In this document: piece by piece, positions 43,382 to 53,438 of the stretch | Numbering within the stretch: position 1 is the first letter of the stretch | Layout of the letters: each line of letters starts with the position of its first letter | The notes under the pieces: generated by a model | What the model was told of the DNA's origin: nothing | What the model saw: the letters and a program-made list of their open reading frames with translations, nothing else | The model's database searches: none | Translations under genes and position numbers: made by a program | From: Streptomonospora litoralis | GTDB lineage: Bacteria > Actinomycetota > Actinomycetes > Streptosporangiales > Streptosporangiaceae | Direction of reading: 5' to 3' | Length of the DNA stretch: 64,000 bases | Assembly: GCF_004323735.1 (NCBI RefSeq) | Contig: NZ_CP036455.1 | Span: forward strand, 5,660,193-5,724,192

Positions 43382-44917
43382 CTACTCGCCCTCCTGCGTG
43401 CCGGAGCCGCCCGATTCGCCGAGGTGGCGTTCGGCCCAGGCGCGCAGCTCGGCCGCCGCCGCGTCCTTGCCCATCGGGCCGTTCTCCAGGCGCAGCTCCA
43501 GCAGGAACCGCCACGCCTTGCCGATCATCGGGCCGGGGCCGATGTCGAGGATCTGCTGGATCTCGTTGCCGTCGAGGTCGGGGCGGACCTTGTCGAGCTC
43601 CTCCTCCTCGGCGAGGCGCTCGATCCGGCGCTCGATGTCGTCGTAGGCGCGGGCCAGCGCGGCCGCCTTGCGGCGGTTGCGGGTGGTGCAGTCGGCCCGG
43701 GTGAGGACGTGCAGCCGCTGCAGCTGGTCGCCGGCGTCGCGCGCGTAGCGCCGCACCGCCGAGTCGGTCCACTCGCCCTTGCCGTAGCCGTGGAAGCGCA
43801 GGTGCAGGGCCACCAGCTTGCCGACGTCGGCGACGACGTCCTTGGAGAACCGCAGCGCGCTGAGCCGGTTCTTGCTCATCGAGGCGCCCACCACCTCGTG
43901 GTGGTGGAAGGTGACGCGGCCACCTGCCTCGAAGGCCCGGGTCTTGGGCTTGCCGATGTCGTGCAGCAGCGCCGCCAGCCGCAGCACGAGATCGGGCTCC
44001 ATTCCGCGCTTGCCTTCCAGCTCGATCGCCTGGTCGAGCACGGTGAGCGAGTGGTCGTAGACGTCCTTGTGCCGGTGGTGCTCGTCGATCTCCAGGCGCA
44101 TGCGCGGGATCTCGGGCAGCACGTGGGCGGCGAGGCCGAGGTCGACCATCAACTCCACCCCCGTGCGGGGGGCGCTGCTGAGCATCAGCTTGGTGAGCTC
44201 GTCGCGGACCCGTTCGGCCGAGACGATCGTCAGCCGGTCGGCCATGGCGGCGGCCGCCTCGCGCACCTCCGCGGCGGGCGTGAGGCCGAGCTGGGCCGCG
44301 AAGCGGACCGCGCGCATGATGCGCAGCGGGTCGTCACTGAAGGAGTCCTCAGGCTTGCCGGGAGTGCGCAGCCGCCCGGCAAGCACGAGGTCGGCCAGCC
44401 CGCCGAAGGGGTCGACGAACTCGCGCTCGGGCAGCCGCACCGCCATGGCGTTGACGGTGAAGTCGCGGCGCAGCAGGTCGTCGTGCAGCGAATCGCCGTA
44501 GTTCACCTCGGGCTTGCGGGACTTGGGCTGGTAGGACTCGCTGCGGTAGGTGGTGATCTCCAGCTGAAGGCCGCCCTTGCGCAGCCCGACCGTGCCGAAG
44601 TCGATCCCCACTGTCCACACGGCGTCGGCCCAGCCCTCGACCAGCGAGAGGATCGTCTGCGGGACGGCGTCGGTGGTCAGGTCGAAGTCGTGCACCGCGC
44701 GGCCCAGCAGGGCGTCGCGGACGGGACCGCCTACCAGCGCGAGCTCGTGCCCGCCCGCGGCGAACCGCTCCCCCAGCTCCTCGGCGACGGAACCGATGGA
44801 GCCGAAGAGTTCGGCTATCGCCGCCCGCTGCTGGTCGGTGAGCTCGCCGGCTGCGGTCGGCACACTCCTGTCCGCGGGCTCGCGAGGGGATTCACCTGGA
44901 AACGCTGTGTTCGGCAC
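43382..44917 (-). CDS. cca: CCA tRNA nucleotidyltransferase
   Basis: About 511 aa. Adds or repairs the 3' CCA of tRNAs. The nucleotidyltransferase motif reads LALVGGPVRDALLGRAVHDF (then DLTTDA), followed by DLLRRDFTVNAMAV, and the RNA-binding block SDDPLRIMRAVRFAAQLGL. A C-terminal HD domain (LAALLHDIGKPKTRAF, HHHEVVGASM) is the form common in actinobacteria. The start is uncertain; GTG 44917 is preferred because upstream residues up to 45055 lack family character. No strong Shine-Dalgarno. Confidence 0.93.
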   Translation of the reverse strand: MPNTAFPGESPREPADRSVPTAAGELTDQQRAAIAELFGSIGSVAEELGERFAAGGHELALVGGPVRDALLGRAVHDFDLTTDAVPQTILSLVEGWADAVWTVGIDFGTVGLRKGGLQLEITTYRSESYQPKSRKPEVNYGDSLHDDLLRRDFTVNAMAVRLPEREFVDPFGGLADLVLAGRLRTPGKPEDSFSDDPLRIMRAVRFAAQLGLTPAAEVREAAAAMADRLTIVSAERVRDELTKLMLSSAPRTGVELMVDLGLAAHVLPEIPRMRLEIDEHHRHKDVYDHSLTVLDQAIELEGKRGMEPDLVLRLAALLHDIGKPKTRAFEAGGRVTFHHHEVVGASMSKNRLSALRFSKDVVADVGKLVALHLRFHGYGKGEWTDSAVRRYARDAGDQLQRLHVLTRADCTTRNRRKAAALARAYDDIERRIERLAEEEELDKVRPDLDGNEIQQILDIGPGPMIGKAWRFLLELRLENGPMGKDAAAAELRAWAERHLGESGGSGTQEGE

Positions 44918-45214
44918 ACCACCAGAGAGTAGGTGGCGTCTCCGAGTGATGCGAATCGGCCCCAGCCCGCCGTACAGGGACGATCGCGCCCGCGGGCAAT
45001 CCTGCACGGGGTCTGGGACAGGGCTCCCATACTTTCCGCCCTGCCCGTAATGCATCGGAGCGCGGGCGGTGAGGCGGTATCGTTCTCAGCAGTCCGCCGC
45101 TACACCCGCTTGATCCGGGCGGGCGTGCGCGTGACTCGCGAGACCGCGGCGTCCAACATCTCCGTTCCAATCCCCCGCGGGCCACTGTCAACCTGACACG
45201 GAAGACCTTCTGGC

Positions 45215-47794
45215 GTGCGTCGTATCGTCCACATCGGCGCGGTCGTGGCCACGACCGCCGCCATCGTCCCGGCTCTGGCCGGATTCACCCCTGCCCAGGC
45301 GCCGGTCGCCACCGCCGCCGACGAGGAGGGCACCGAAAACGCCCCGCTGGTCGTCGAGGAGATCACGCCGAAATCCATCGGGGACGACAGCCGGATCCGG
45401 ATCCGCGGCGAGGTCACCAACACCACCGGCAGCAGGATCGACGAGGTCACCGTACGGTTCAGCTATTCGGCGTACGCGTTCGACGAGCGCTCCGAACTCG
45501 GCGAGTTCACCTCGGGCGACGGCGTACGGCCCGGCATCGAGGCGGCCGAGGTCGAACTGGACGAGCCGCTGGCCCCCGGCGACTCGGCCGAGTACACGCT
45601 GCGCGCCGATGCCGCCGAGTTGTCGCTCTCCTCCTGGGGTGTCTACCCCCTGGTGGTGGAGGCTTCCGACGGATCCGGCGGCGAGATCGGCCGGCAGCGG
45701 ACCTTCCTGCCCTACCGCGGCGGCTCGGCGCCGGAGACCCTCGACATCGCCTGGGTGTGGCCGCTGATGGACCGGCCCCAGCGCGCCGACGAAGACACGT
45801 TCCTCGGCGACTCGCTGACCCGGAGCCTTGGCCCCGATGGGCGGCTCGGCCGGCTGCTGACGATCGGCGCCCAGGACGAGCGAGTGAGCCTGGAGCCCGA
45901 GGACCCCGCCGAAGAGACCTCCCCGTCGCCGCTCACCCCGTCGCAGACTCCGTCCGAGACCCCGTCTGCCGCCGCTTCCGCGGCCGCCGAGGACGCCTCC
46001 GCGACCGCCGGGGCCGATTCGCAGGCCGGCGCGCAGGACGGGTCGCAGCGCGGCCCCTCGGACGAGGACACCGGGGTCCCCCTCACGTGGGTCGTCGACC
46101 CCGGGCTGCTGGCCGACATCGACCGGCTCACCTCGCCACACCGGCTCGTGGAGGAGCCGCGTTCGGCGACCGGATCGGGGCAGGGCGCGGGCGGCGCCGC
46201 CGAGGACGACGCCGGGATCGCCACCACCTCCGCGCAGGCCAGTCCCGAGGCCGGCATCTGGCTCGACCAGGCCCGCGCGGCGCTGGCGGAGGACTCCCTG
46301 GCGGCCGCGCCCTACGCCTCCGCCGACATCGCCGCCCTGCTGCGCCACGGGCTCTCCGACGACGCCGACGCGTCGGTCGAACTGGGCCGCGAGGCGGTCG
46401 AGCGGGTGCTGCAGCGCACCGCCGACGAGACCGTCGCCGTGCCCCGGGGCGGCCTGCTGAACACCCCCACCCGCGAGTTCTACCAGCGCCACGGTGCCAG
46501 CACGTTCCTGCTGCGTGAGGCCGCCATGCCCGCCGAGTCCGGGCTGGGGTACACGCCCACAGCGCAGGCTCCGGTGTCGCTGGGCAAGGGCGAGAAGGGC
46601 ACCGCGCTGGTCGCCGACAGCGGACTCGCCCAGGTGCTGCGCCAGGAGGCCGACGGCCCCGGAGAGGCGGCCCTGGCCCAGCAGCGCTTCGCCGCCGAGA
46701 CCGCCATGATCGCCGCCGAGTCGCCCGGGACTCCGCGCACCCTCCTCGCCTACCCGCCCGCCGACTGGAACCCCAGCGCGGACTTCGCCCGCGGCCTGCT
46801 GGACTCCAGCCGGTCGCTGCCCTGGCTCGACCCGGTCGAGCTGGCCGGGGTCGAACCGGACGACTCCTCGTCCGGCGACGCCCGCAAGGACCTCGTCTAC
46901 CCCGAGCGCGCTACGCGGTCCGAACTCGACAAGTCCTACCTGGAGAAGGTCAAGGACGTGCGCAGCCGGGTCCGGCTGTTCAACAGCGTCCTCGTCGACG
47001 GCGAGGACCCCTTCCGCCCGGCGATCCTGCGGCTGGAGTCGGCCGCCTGGCGCCGGGAGGACGACCTCTCCTCCCCTGCGCGCGCCCTGGTGCGCCAGGC
47101 GGTCGAACGGGACATGGACAAGGTCCACATCATCCCGACCGAACCCGTGACACTGGCCAGCACGACCGGGACCATCGCCGTCCTCATCGCCAACGACCTG
47201 CAGGACCAGACGGTGCGGGTCAACCTGTCCATGCTGTCGGGCAACCCCGAACGCCTGTCCATCGGCAACTACCAGGACGCCATCGAGATCGGCCCCGGCG
47301 GCAAGACCACCGTCTACGTGGAGCTGACCGCGCGGGTCAACGGCCGCACGATGATCCAGATGAACCTGCACAACCTCAACGGGGAGCCGATCTCCGACGA
47401 GCAGTACCTGCCGGTGCACGCCACGGGGATGGGGATGCAGGCTCTGGTGATCAGCGGGCTCGGCGCTCTCGTGCTCGTCGTCGCGCTGGCGCCGCGCGCC
47501 CTGCGCAAGTGGGCGCGCAACCGCGCGGGCGGCGCCGCGGCCACCGCTGCGGCCGGCCCCCCAGGGGGCGAGGGCGACGACGAGGACGGCGGGGACCGCG
47601 GCACGACCGGGTCACCCGAACCGGCGGACGACCGCGGCGGCGCGCAGGGCGAGTGGTCGGGCCCGGACGCCGGTATGCAGCACAATGAGGAGGGATCCGC
47701 GAGCGCCCCGCCGACCGGCTCCGGCTCCGATTCCCCCTCCGCGCCGCCGGCCCAGGGCGAGGACTCCTCCGGCGGCACCGGCGCCGAACGCTAG
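45215..47794 (+). CDS. DUF6049 family secreted/membrane-anchored protein
   Basis: 859 aa. N-terminal signal peptide (VHIGAVVATTAAIVPALAGF), an extracellular beta-sandwich region (IRIRGEVTNTTGSRIDEVTV), a central domain, and a single C-terminal TM helix (ALVISGLGALVLVVALAPRA) with a basic then acidic cytoplasmic tail. Conserved next to cca and murJ in actinobacteria; a role in envelope growth is inferred from that position only. The segment 240-290 is a low-complexity Ala/Ser/Thr/Gln insert. Confidence 0.85.
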   Translation: MRRIVHIGAVVATTAAIVPALAGFTPAQAPVATAADEEGTENAPLVVEEITPKSIGDDSRIRIRGEVTNTTGSRIDEVTVRFSYSAYAFDERSELGEFTSGDGVRPGIEAAEVELDEPLAPGDSAEYTLRADAAELSLSSWGVYPLVVEASDGSGGEIGRQRTFLPYRGGSAPETLDIAWVWPLMDRPQRADEDTFLGDSLTRSLGPDGRLGRLLTIGAQDERVSLEPEDPAEETSPSPLTPSQTPSETPSAAASAAAEDASATAGADSQAGAQDGSQRGPSDEDTGVPLTWVVDPGLLADIDRLTSPHRLVEEPRSATGSGQGAGGAAEDDAGIATTSAQASPEAGIWLDQARAALAEDSLAAAPYASADIAALLRHGLSDDADASVELGREAVERVLQRTADETVAVPRGGLLNTPTREFYQRHGASTFLLREAAMPAESGLGYTPTAQAPVSLGKGEKGTALVADSGLAQVLRQEADGPGEAALAQQRFAAETAMIAAESPGTPRTLLAYPPADWNPSADFARGLLDSSRSLPWLDPVELAGVEPDDSSSGDARKDLVYPERATRSELDKSYLEKVKDVRSRVRLFNSVLVDGEDPFRPAILRLESAAWRREDDLSSPARALVRQAVERDMDKVHIIPTEPVTLASTTGTIAVLIANDLQDQTVRVNLSMLSGNPERLSIGNYQDAIEIGPGGKTTVYVELTARVNGRTMIQMNLHNLNGEPISDEQYLPVHATGMGMQALVISGLGALVLVVALAPRALRKWARNRAGGAAATAAAGPPGGEGDDEDGGDRGTTGSPEPADDRGGAQGEWSGPDAGMQHNEEGSASAPPTGSGSDSPSAPPAQGEDSSGGTGAER

Positions 47795-47881
47795 CGGCGG
47801 TCGAGCAGTCCGGACCGCGACGCCGATCGCCGAACTCCGAGCTTCGCCTCGCCGAGCCACGTATTTCGAAGGGAGCCGTCT

Positions 47882-49660
47882 GTGGCCACCGAGACCACCA
47901 ACGGCAGCGACGAACCCCCTGCCGCCGGCCGCGACCCCGCCGACGCGGCCGCCCGGGACGGGGGGTACGCAGCGGCGCAGCCCGCGGAGGACTCCGCCGA
48001 CGCCGAGGCGCAGGAGTCCGCGCAGCCGGAGGAGGACGGCGGCTCCGGGGGCATGATGCGCTCCAGCGCGATCATGGCCGCGGGCACCATGGTCTCCCGC
48101 GTCACCGGATTCGTGAAGGCCGTGGTCATCGCCGCTGCCCTGGGCACCCAGCTGCTCGGCGACGCCTACCAGACCGCGCAGACCATCCCCTTCATCATCA
48201 ACGACCTGCTCATCGGCGGGCTCATCGCCAGCGTCCTGGTGCCGCTGCTCGTCAAGCGGCGCATGCGCGACGCCGACGGCGGCGTGAAGACCGAGAACCG
48301 GCTGTTCACCTCCGCCGTGCTGGTGCTCCTCGCGGTGACGACGGCGGCGATCCTGGCCGCCGAACCGCTCATCGGCCTCTACCTCGGCGACTCCGCACCC
48401 CGCCAGTCCGAGGTTTCGGTGTACCTGGCGCGCTTCCTGCTCGCCCAGATCTTCTTCGTGGGGCTGAGCGGCCTGATCAGCGGCATGCTCAACACCCGCA
48501 ACCGGTTCGGCGCGCCCGTGTGGGCACCCGTGCTGAACAACCTCGTCATCATCGCCGTCGGGGCGCTGTTCCTGGTGGTGGCGGGCGCCGGGCGGACCGT
48601 CGACACCGTGACACAGGGGGAGCTGGTGCTGCTGGGCGCCGGCACCTCGACCGGCATGGCCGTGCAGGCGGTCGTCCTGATCGCGGCGCTGTGGCGCGCC
48701 GGCTTCCGCTGGCGGCCCCGGTTGGACCTGCGCGGCTCCGGCCTGGGAGAGGCGCTGCGCACCGCAGGCTGGATGTTCGTCTACACCGTGATGACCCAGA
48801 TCGGCCTGCTGATCACCGCCAACGCGGTCAACCGCGCCGGCGCCGCCAGCGCCAGCGGCGGCTACGACGTCGGCGCCGGGCTGACGGCCTACAACTTCGC
48901 CTACACGCTCTTCCAACTGCCCTACGCCATCATCGCGGTCTCTCTGATCACGGTGCTGCTGCCGCGGATGAGCGCCCACGCCGCCGAGCAGCGCTGGTCC
49001 GAGGTCCGCGACGGGTTCTCCCGCACGCTGCGGATGTCGGCCCTGGTGCTCGTTCCGCTGGGCCTCGCGCTGGCGATCTACGCGGTACCGGTGGCCACCC
49101 TCGTCTTCGCGCGCGGCAACACCTCCGCCCAGGACGCGGCCAACATCGGCGCCGTGCTGTGCGCAATGGCGCTGGGGCTGGTGCCGTTCACCGTCTTCCA
49201 GCTGATGCTGCGGGTCTTCTACGCGATGAGCGACACGCGCACGCCCGCCCTGATCAGCATCGCGAACGTGACCGTGCACGGTGTGCTGGCCTACACGGCG
49301 TTTCGTCTGCTGCCGCCCGACGTCGTCGTGATCGGGGTCGCCGCCGGGTTCATGCTGTCGTTCCTCTCGGGGTCGGTGATCGCCGGGTTCATCCTCAGCC
49401 GCCGACTCGGCGGGCTTGACGGGCGACGCATCGGTGCAACACTGTTGCGGCTGCACGCGGCCGCGATCCCCAGCGTCGTCGTCGGCATCGGCGTCCTGTG
49501 GCTGTTCTCCAGCCAGGTCGGCGATGGCCTCGCGACCGACATCGGGGCCCCGGTCGTCGGCTGCCTGGCGGGCGCGCTGCTGTTCCTGCTCTGCGCCCGC
49601 CTGCTGGTTCGGGAACTGTCCGACGCCGTGGCGCTCGTGCGCGCCCGACTGGGCAGATAA
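47882..49660 (+). CDS. murJ: MurJ-type lipid II flippase, first copy
   Basis: 592 aa. An acidic disordered N-terminus of about 55 residues precedes 14 TM helices of the MOP superfamily: SSAIMAAGTMVSRVTGFVKA, LGDAYQTAQTIPFIINDLLI, GMLNTRNRFGAPVWAPVLNN, LFQLPYAIIAVSLITVLLPR. Flips lipid II outward for peptidoglycan synthesis. GTG start with AAGGGAG upstream. Followed directly by a second MurJ gene. Confidence 0.9.
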   Translation: MATETTNGSDEPPAAGRDPADAAARDGGYAAAQPAEDSADAEAQESAQPEEDGGSGGMMRSSAIMAAGTMVSRVTGFVKAVVIAAALGTQLLGDAYQTAQTIPFIINDLLIGGLIASVLVPLLVKRRMRDADGGVKTENRLFTSAVLVLLAVTTAAILAAEPLIGLYLGDSAPRQSEVSVYLARFLLAQIFFVGLSGLISGMLNTRNRFGAPVWAPVLNNLVIIAVGALFLVVAGAGRTVDTVTQGELVLLGAGTSTGMAVQAVVLIAALWRAGFRWRPRLDLRGSGLGEALRTAGWMFVYTVMTQIGLLITANAVNRAGAASASGGYDVGAGLTAYNFAYTLFQLPYAIIAVSLITVLLPRMSAHAAEQRWSEVRDGFSRTLRMSALVLVPLGLALAIYAVPVATLVFARGNTSAQDAANIGAVLCAMALGLVPFTVFQLMLRVFYAMSDTRTPALISIANVTVHGVLAYTAFRLLPPDVVVIGVAAGFMLSFLSGSVIAGFILSRRLGGLDGRRIGATLLRLHAAAIPSVVVGIGVLWLFSSQVGDGLATDIGAPVVGCLAGALLFLLCARLLVRELSDAVALVRARLGR

Positions 49661-49745
49661 CCCGCCGCCCTCGGCCCCCTGCCACCGCGGCCGACCGCTT
49701 CGCCCCGCCCGCGGCTCCCCGCCGCCCTGAAGGAAGCACCAGAAG

Positions 49746-51632
49746 ATGACGCAACCGGTGGCCGACGACCCGTCCGGCGAGCGGCCCGACGGCCGAGCCC
49801 GGGTCTTTGGAGGAGCCGCCGACGCTCCCCGCCGGCGGCGCCTCCCCATGGCCGAAGAGGCACTCGACGCGGTGGAACGGGCCGAGCCCGGCACCGAGCC
49901 GGAGCCCGGCCTGCACACCGACCACGACCCCTCCGATTACGGCGACCTGGGCACCGCCGACCGCCCCGGAGAGGCGGGCAACGAGATCGGCGGTGCGGCG
50001 CACGCCGCACCGGGCAACCTGATGCGCTCCAGCGCGGTGATGGCCGCCGGCACTGTCGTCTCGCGCGCCACGGGCTTTATCCGCACCATCGTGCTCGCCG
50101 CCGCGTTGGGCACTCAGTTGCTGGGCGACGCGTACCAGACGGCCAACATGGTCCCCTTCGCCGTCTACGACCTGCTCATCGGCGGCCTGCTGGCCAGCGT
50201 CTTCGTGCCCTTCCTGGTCAAGCGCAAGAAGGTCGACTCCGACGGCGGCACGGCGACCGAGCAGCGGCTGTTCACGGTGATCCTGGCGGTGCTGGCCGTG
50301 ATCACGCTGGTCTCCGTCGCGGCGGCGGAACCGCTGATCCGTGTCTACGCAGGCGATTTCACCACTCCGCAGCACGAGGCGGCCACGCTGCTCGCCCGGT
50401 TCCTGCTCGGCCAGATCTTCTTCATCGGTGCCAGTGGCATCGCCGGCGCCATGCTGAACAGCCGCAACCGGTTCGGCGCCCCGATGTGGGCGCCGGTGCT
50501 GAACAACCTGGTCATCATCAGTGTCGGGACCGCGTTCCTACTCGTCACGGGTTCCCAGAACACCCCCGGGTCGGTGACCGAGGCGGAACTGACGCTGCTG
50601 GGCCTGGGGACCACCCTCGGACAGGTGCTGCAGGCCGCCGTGCTGGTGTGGGCGCTGTTCGCCGCGGGTTTCCGCTGGCGGCCGCGGCTGGACCTGCGCG
50701 GCTCCGGGCTGGGCGAGGCCGTGCGGACGGCCGCGTGGATGATGCTCTACGTCGGTGTCGCCCAGACCGGTCTCCTGGTGACCACCAACGTCGCCACACG
50801 GGCCGGGGTGCGCGCGGCTCAGGCCGGCGAGTCGGCGGCGGGGGCCGGGATCACCGCCTACCAGTACGCGTCCATGCTGTTCCAGCTGCCCTACGCCATC
50901 ATCGCGGTGTCGGTGATCACCGCACTGCTGCCGCGGATGAGCGCTCACGTCGCCGACGGGCGCAAGGACCTGGTGCGCACCGACTTCTCGCGGGGGCTGC
51001 GGCTGTCGGCGGTGCTGATCGTGCCGCTGTCGGTGGCGATGGTGGTCTTCGCTGTGCCCTTCTGCGTGCTGATCTACGCCAACGGGAGCACATCGGCCGA
51101 CGACGCCCGCGCCATCGGCCGGATCCTGATGGTGTTCGCGGCGATGCTCATCCCCTTCACGCTGTTCCAGCTGCAGATGCGCGTCTACTACGCGCTGGGC
51201 GACACGCGGACCCCCTCTCTGATCGCGCTGCCGGCCGAGGCCGCGCACGCGGCGCTGGCGATCACCCTGCTCCTGACGGCCCCGGCGCAGCTCGTCGTGG
51301 TTCTGCTGCCGATCGCCTACGGCCTCTACTACGCGGTCGGCTCGGTGCTGGCGTGGCGCGGGCTGCGGGCCCGGATGAACGGGCTGGACGGCCGGCGCAT
51401 TCTGCGCACTCTGATGCTGCTGTACGCGGCCACCGTGCCCAGTGCGCTGTTCGGCTGGGCCATGGTGCGGGCGGTCGGCGTGCTGCCGGGAACGGTGTTT
51501 CCGTCGCTGCTGGCCATGGCGGTCGGCGGCGCAGTGGGCGCACTGCTGTTCATTCTGGTGGCCAAGCGCCTCGGTGTGACCGAAGTCACAACATTCTTGG
51601 AAATGGTGCGTAGCCGCCTGCTGCGCCGCTGA
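49746..51632 (+). CDS. murJ: MurJ-type lipid II flippase, second tandem copy
   Basis: 628 aa with a longer acidic N-terminus (about 95 residues) and the same 14-helix core: SSAVMAAGTVVSRATGFIRT, LGDAYQTANMVPFAVYDLLI, AMLNSRNRFGAPMWAPVLNN, LFQLPYAIIAVSVITALLPR. Clearly a duplicate of the preceding gene but well diverged. It lies next to the pseudokinase gene, which in mycobacteria is fused to MurJ. Confidence 0.9.
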   Translation: MTQPVADDPSGERPDGRARVFGGAADAPRRRRLPMAEEALDAVERAEPGTEPEPGLHTDHDPSDYGDLGTADRPGEAGNEIGGAAHAAPGNLMRSSAVMAAGTVVSRATGFIRTIVLAAALGTQLLGDAYQTANMVPFAVYDLLIGGLLASVFVPFLVKRKKVDSDGGTATEQRLFTVILAVLAVITLVSVAAAEPLIRVYAGDFTTPQHEAATLLARFLLGQIFFIGASGIAGAMLNSRNRFGAPMWAPVLNNLVIISVGTAFLLVTGSQNTPGSVTEAELTLLGLGTTLGQVLQAAVLVWALFAAGFRWRPRLDLRGSGLGEAVRTAAWMMLYVGVAQTGLLVTTNVATRAGVRAAQAGESAAGAGITAYQYASMLFQLPYAIIAVSVITALLPRMSAHVADGRKDLVRTDFSRGLRLSAVLIVPLSVAMVVFAVPFCVLIYANGSTSADDARAIGRILMVFAAMLIPFTLFQLQMRVYYALGDTRTPSLIALPAEAAHAALAITLLLTAPAQLVVVLLPIAYGLYYAVGSVLAWRGLRARMNGLDGRRILRTLMLLYAATVPSALFGWAMVRAVGVLPGTVFPSLLAMAVGGAVGALLFILVAKRLGVTEVTTFLEMVRSRLLRR

Positions 51633-51890
51633 TCAACGGGCGGACATGACCCTGCGTAATCGACATAAGGACCTGAATGCTCACTCATCCGCCCACACCT
51701 GTCCACCGAAGGGCCCGTGCGGGCGTCCTAGCATGGGACGGCAGTTCTATGCCGCCGCCCACGAGTTTTCTGAGCTGCCCGAAGGGAGGTTGGGGACAGG
51801 CACCGACACGGCCGCAACCACCCCGGGCCCTACTCCAGCGGCATCTCCCGGCGGTGGCCCGCTGCGGCCGTCGCGTCCGTCACTCCCGGC

Positions 51891-53438
51891 ATGAGCACCT
51901 TCATGATTGAGCCAGGCGCCCGTCTCGCAGGCCGCTACCGACTCGACAGCCAGGTAAGCCAGACCGCAGGAGCCACCCTGTGGAAGGCGACCGACGAGAC
52001 CCTGGCCCGCCTGGTCGCCGTGTGGACGTTCGCCGAGGGCTTCCCGCGCACCGGCGAAGTCGTCCGGGCGGCTCGCGCCACCAGCCGCATCGCCGACTCC
52101 CGCGTCACCCAGGTGTTCGACGCCGACGACAGCGGCCCCGCTCCCTACGTGGTCGAGGAATGGGTCGCCGGGCAGTCGCTGGCCGACCTCCTCGCCCAGG
52201 GCCCGCTGCCCCCCGAACGCGCCGCCGGGCTGATCGCCGAGGCCGCCGAGACCATGGCCACCGCGCACGCGGCCGGGCTGTACCACCTCAACCTCACCCC
52301 CGGAAAGCTCATCTGGAGTCTCGGGGGCGCCATCAAGGTCACCGGCATCGGCGTCGACGCCGCGCTGCGCGGCATCGGCGCGGACAACCCGGCGGCGGCC
52401 GACGCCCAGGGGCTCGGCCGGCTGCTGTACGCGGCCCTCACGGCCCACTGGCCCGACGAGGCGCGCAACGGGCTGCGGCCCGCTCCGGTGATCGGCGGCG
52501 CGCCGTGCCAGCCCAGCCAGCTGAACCCCGCCATCTCCCAGTACCTCAACGACCTGGTGTGCCGCTCGGCGTTCCTCGCCCCGCTGCGCGGCGGCGCGCT
52601 GACCGACGCACGCGAGATCGCCGACGCCCTGGCGAACGTACCGCGCATGGTCCCGCTGCCGGTGTCGCCCCCCAACGCGCCGATGACCCCCGAGCCCCCG
52701 CGCGGGACCTCGCGGCGTTCCGGGGAGTTCCAGGCGGCCTCCGAGGCGCCCCCGACTGCGCAGCGCCAGGCCCCGCCTCCGCCCCCTCAGCAGCAGGGCC
52801 GCCGCCGCTCGGGCGTGCCGCCCGCGGTCAGCCGCGCCCTGGTGGGCGCGCTGGCCCTGATCGTGTTCGTCGGAGTCGTCTGGGGCGCGTGGACCGTCGG
52901 CACCAGCATGAGCGGAGGCGGCGGAAACGGCGGGGAAGACGGGCAGACGTCGTCGGGCGGCCAAGAGGACCAGGCGCCCGAACTCACCGTGCTCAAACCG
53001 CAGTCGGCGGACGGCTTCGACCCGCTCAGCGATGCCAACGATGAACACAACGAGATCGCCGGCCAGGCCATCGACGGCCAGGGCACCACGGGGTGGCACA
53101 CCGAGGGCTACGACACCGCCGACCTCGGCGGCCTGAAGTCGGGTGTGGGCCTCATCGTCGACCTCGGGCAGCCCGCCGAGGTGCACGACGTCTCCCTGAA
53201 CCTGGGCCAAGGGCCGCACGACCTGCAGATCCTCGTGGGCGATGCCGCCGATCCCGCGGCGCTCGGTGCGGGCGAATCCCCCGCGGCCCAGAAGAGCGGC
53301 GTGCAAGGCGAAGTCGACATCGGACTGGCCGAACCTGCCACGGGCCGCTATGTCGTCGTATGGTTCACTAGTCTGCCCAGGGACGACGTTCGATACCGGG
53401 GGACCGTCAACGAGGTCGAGCTGCGCGGGAAAACGTGA
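51891..53438 (+). CDS. Transmembrane pseudokinase with extracellular carbohydrate-binding-like domain
   Basis: 515 aa. Residues 10 to about 250 have a Ser/Thr kinase fold (RLAGRYRLDSQVSQTAGATL; YVVEEWVAGQSLADLLAQG) but lack catalytic residues: the VAxK lysine is Trp (VAVW), the HRDLKPxN loop is HLNLTPGK, and DFG is TGIG. A Pro-rich linker, one TM helix (near 316) and a beta-sandwich resembling F5/8 type C domains (AIDGQGTTGWHTEGYDTADL ...) follow. The plan equals the C-terminal half of mycobacterial MviN, where the pseudokinase, once phosphorylated by PknB, recruits FhaA. The stop overlaps the sigM start. Confidence 0.85.
   Translation: MSTFMIEPGARLAGRYRLDSQVSQTAGATLWKATDETLARLVAVWTFAEGFPRTGEVVRAARATSRIADSRVTQVFDADDSGPAPYVVEEWVAGQSLADLLAQGPLPPERAAGLIAEAAETMATAHAAGLYHLNLTPGKLIWSLGGAIKVTGIGVDAALRGIGADNPAAADAQGLGRLLYAALTAHWPDEARNGLRPAPVIGGAPCQPSQLNPAISQYLNDLVCRSAFLAPLRGGALTDAREIADALANVPRMVPLPVSPPNAPMTPEPPRGTSRRSGEFQAASEAPPTAQRQAPPPPPQQQGRRRSGVPPAVSRALVGALALIVFVGVVWGAWTVGTSMSGGGGNGGEDGQTSSGGQEDQAPELTVLKPQSADGFDPLSDANDEHNEIAGQAIDGQGTTGWHTEGYDTADLGGLKSGVGLIVDLGQPAEVHDVSLNLGQGPHDLQILVGDAADPAALGAGESPAAQKSGVQGEVDIGLAEPATGRYVVVWFTSLPRDDVRYRGTVNEVELRGKT

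Noticed and set aside
47612..49918. Minus-strand open frame of about 770 codons opposite murJ
   Set aside because: Shadow of MurJ; His/Gln/Arg-rich with no recognisable domain.
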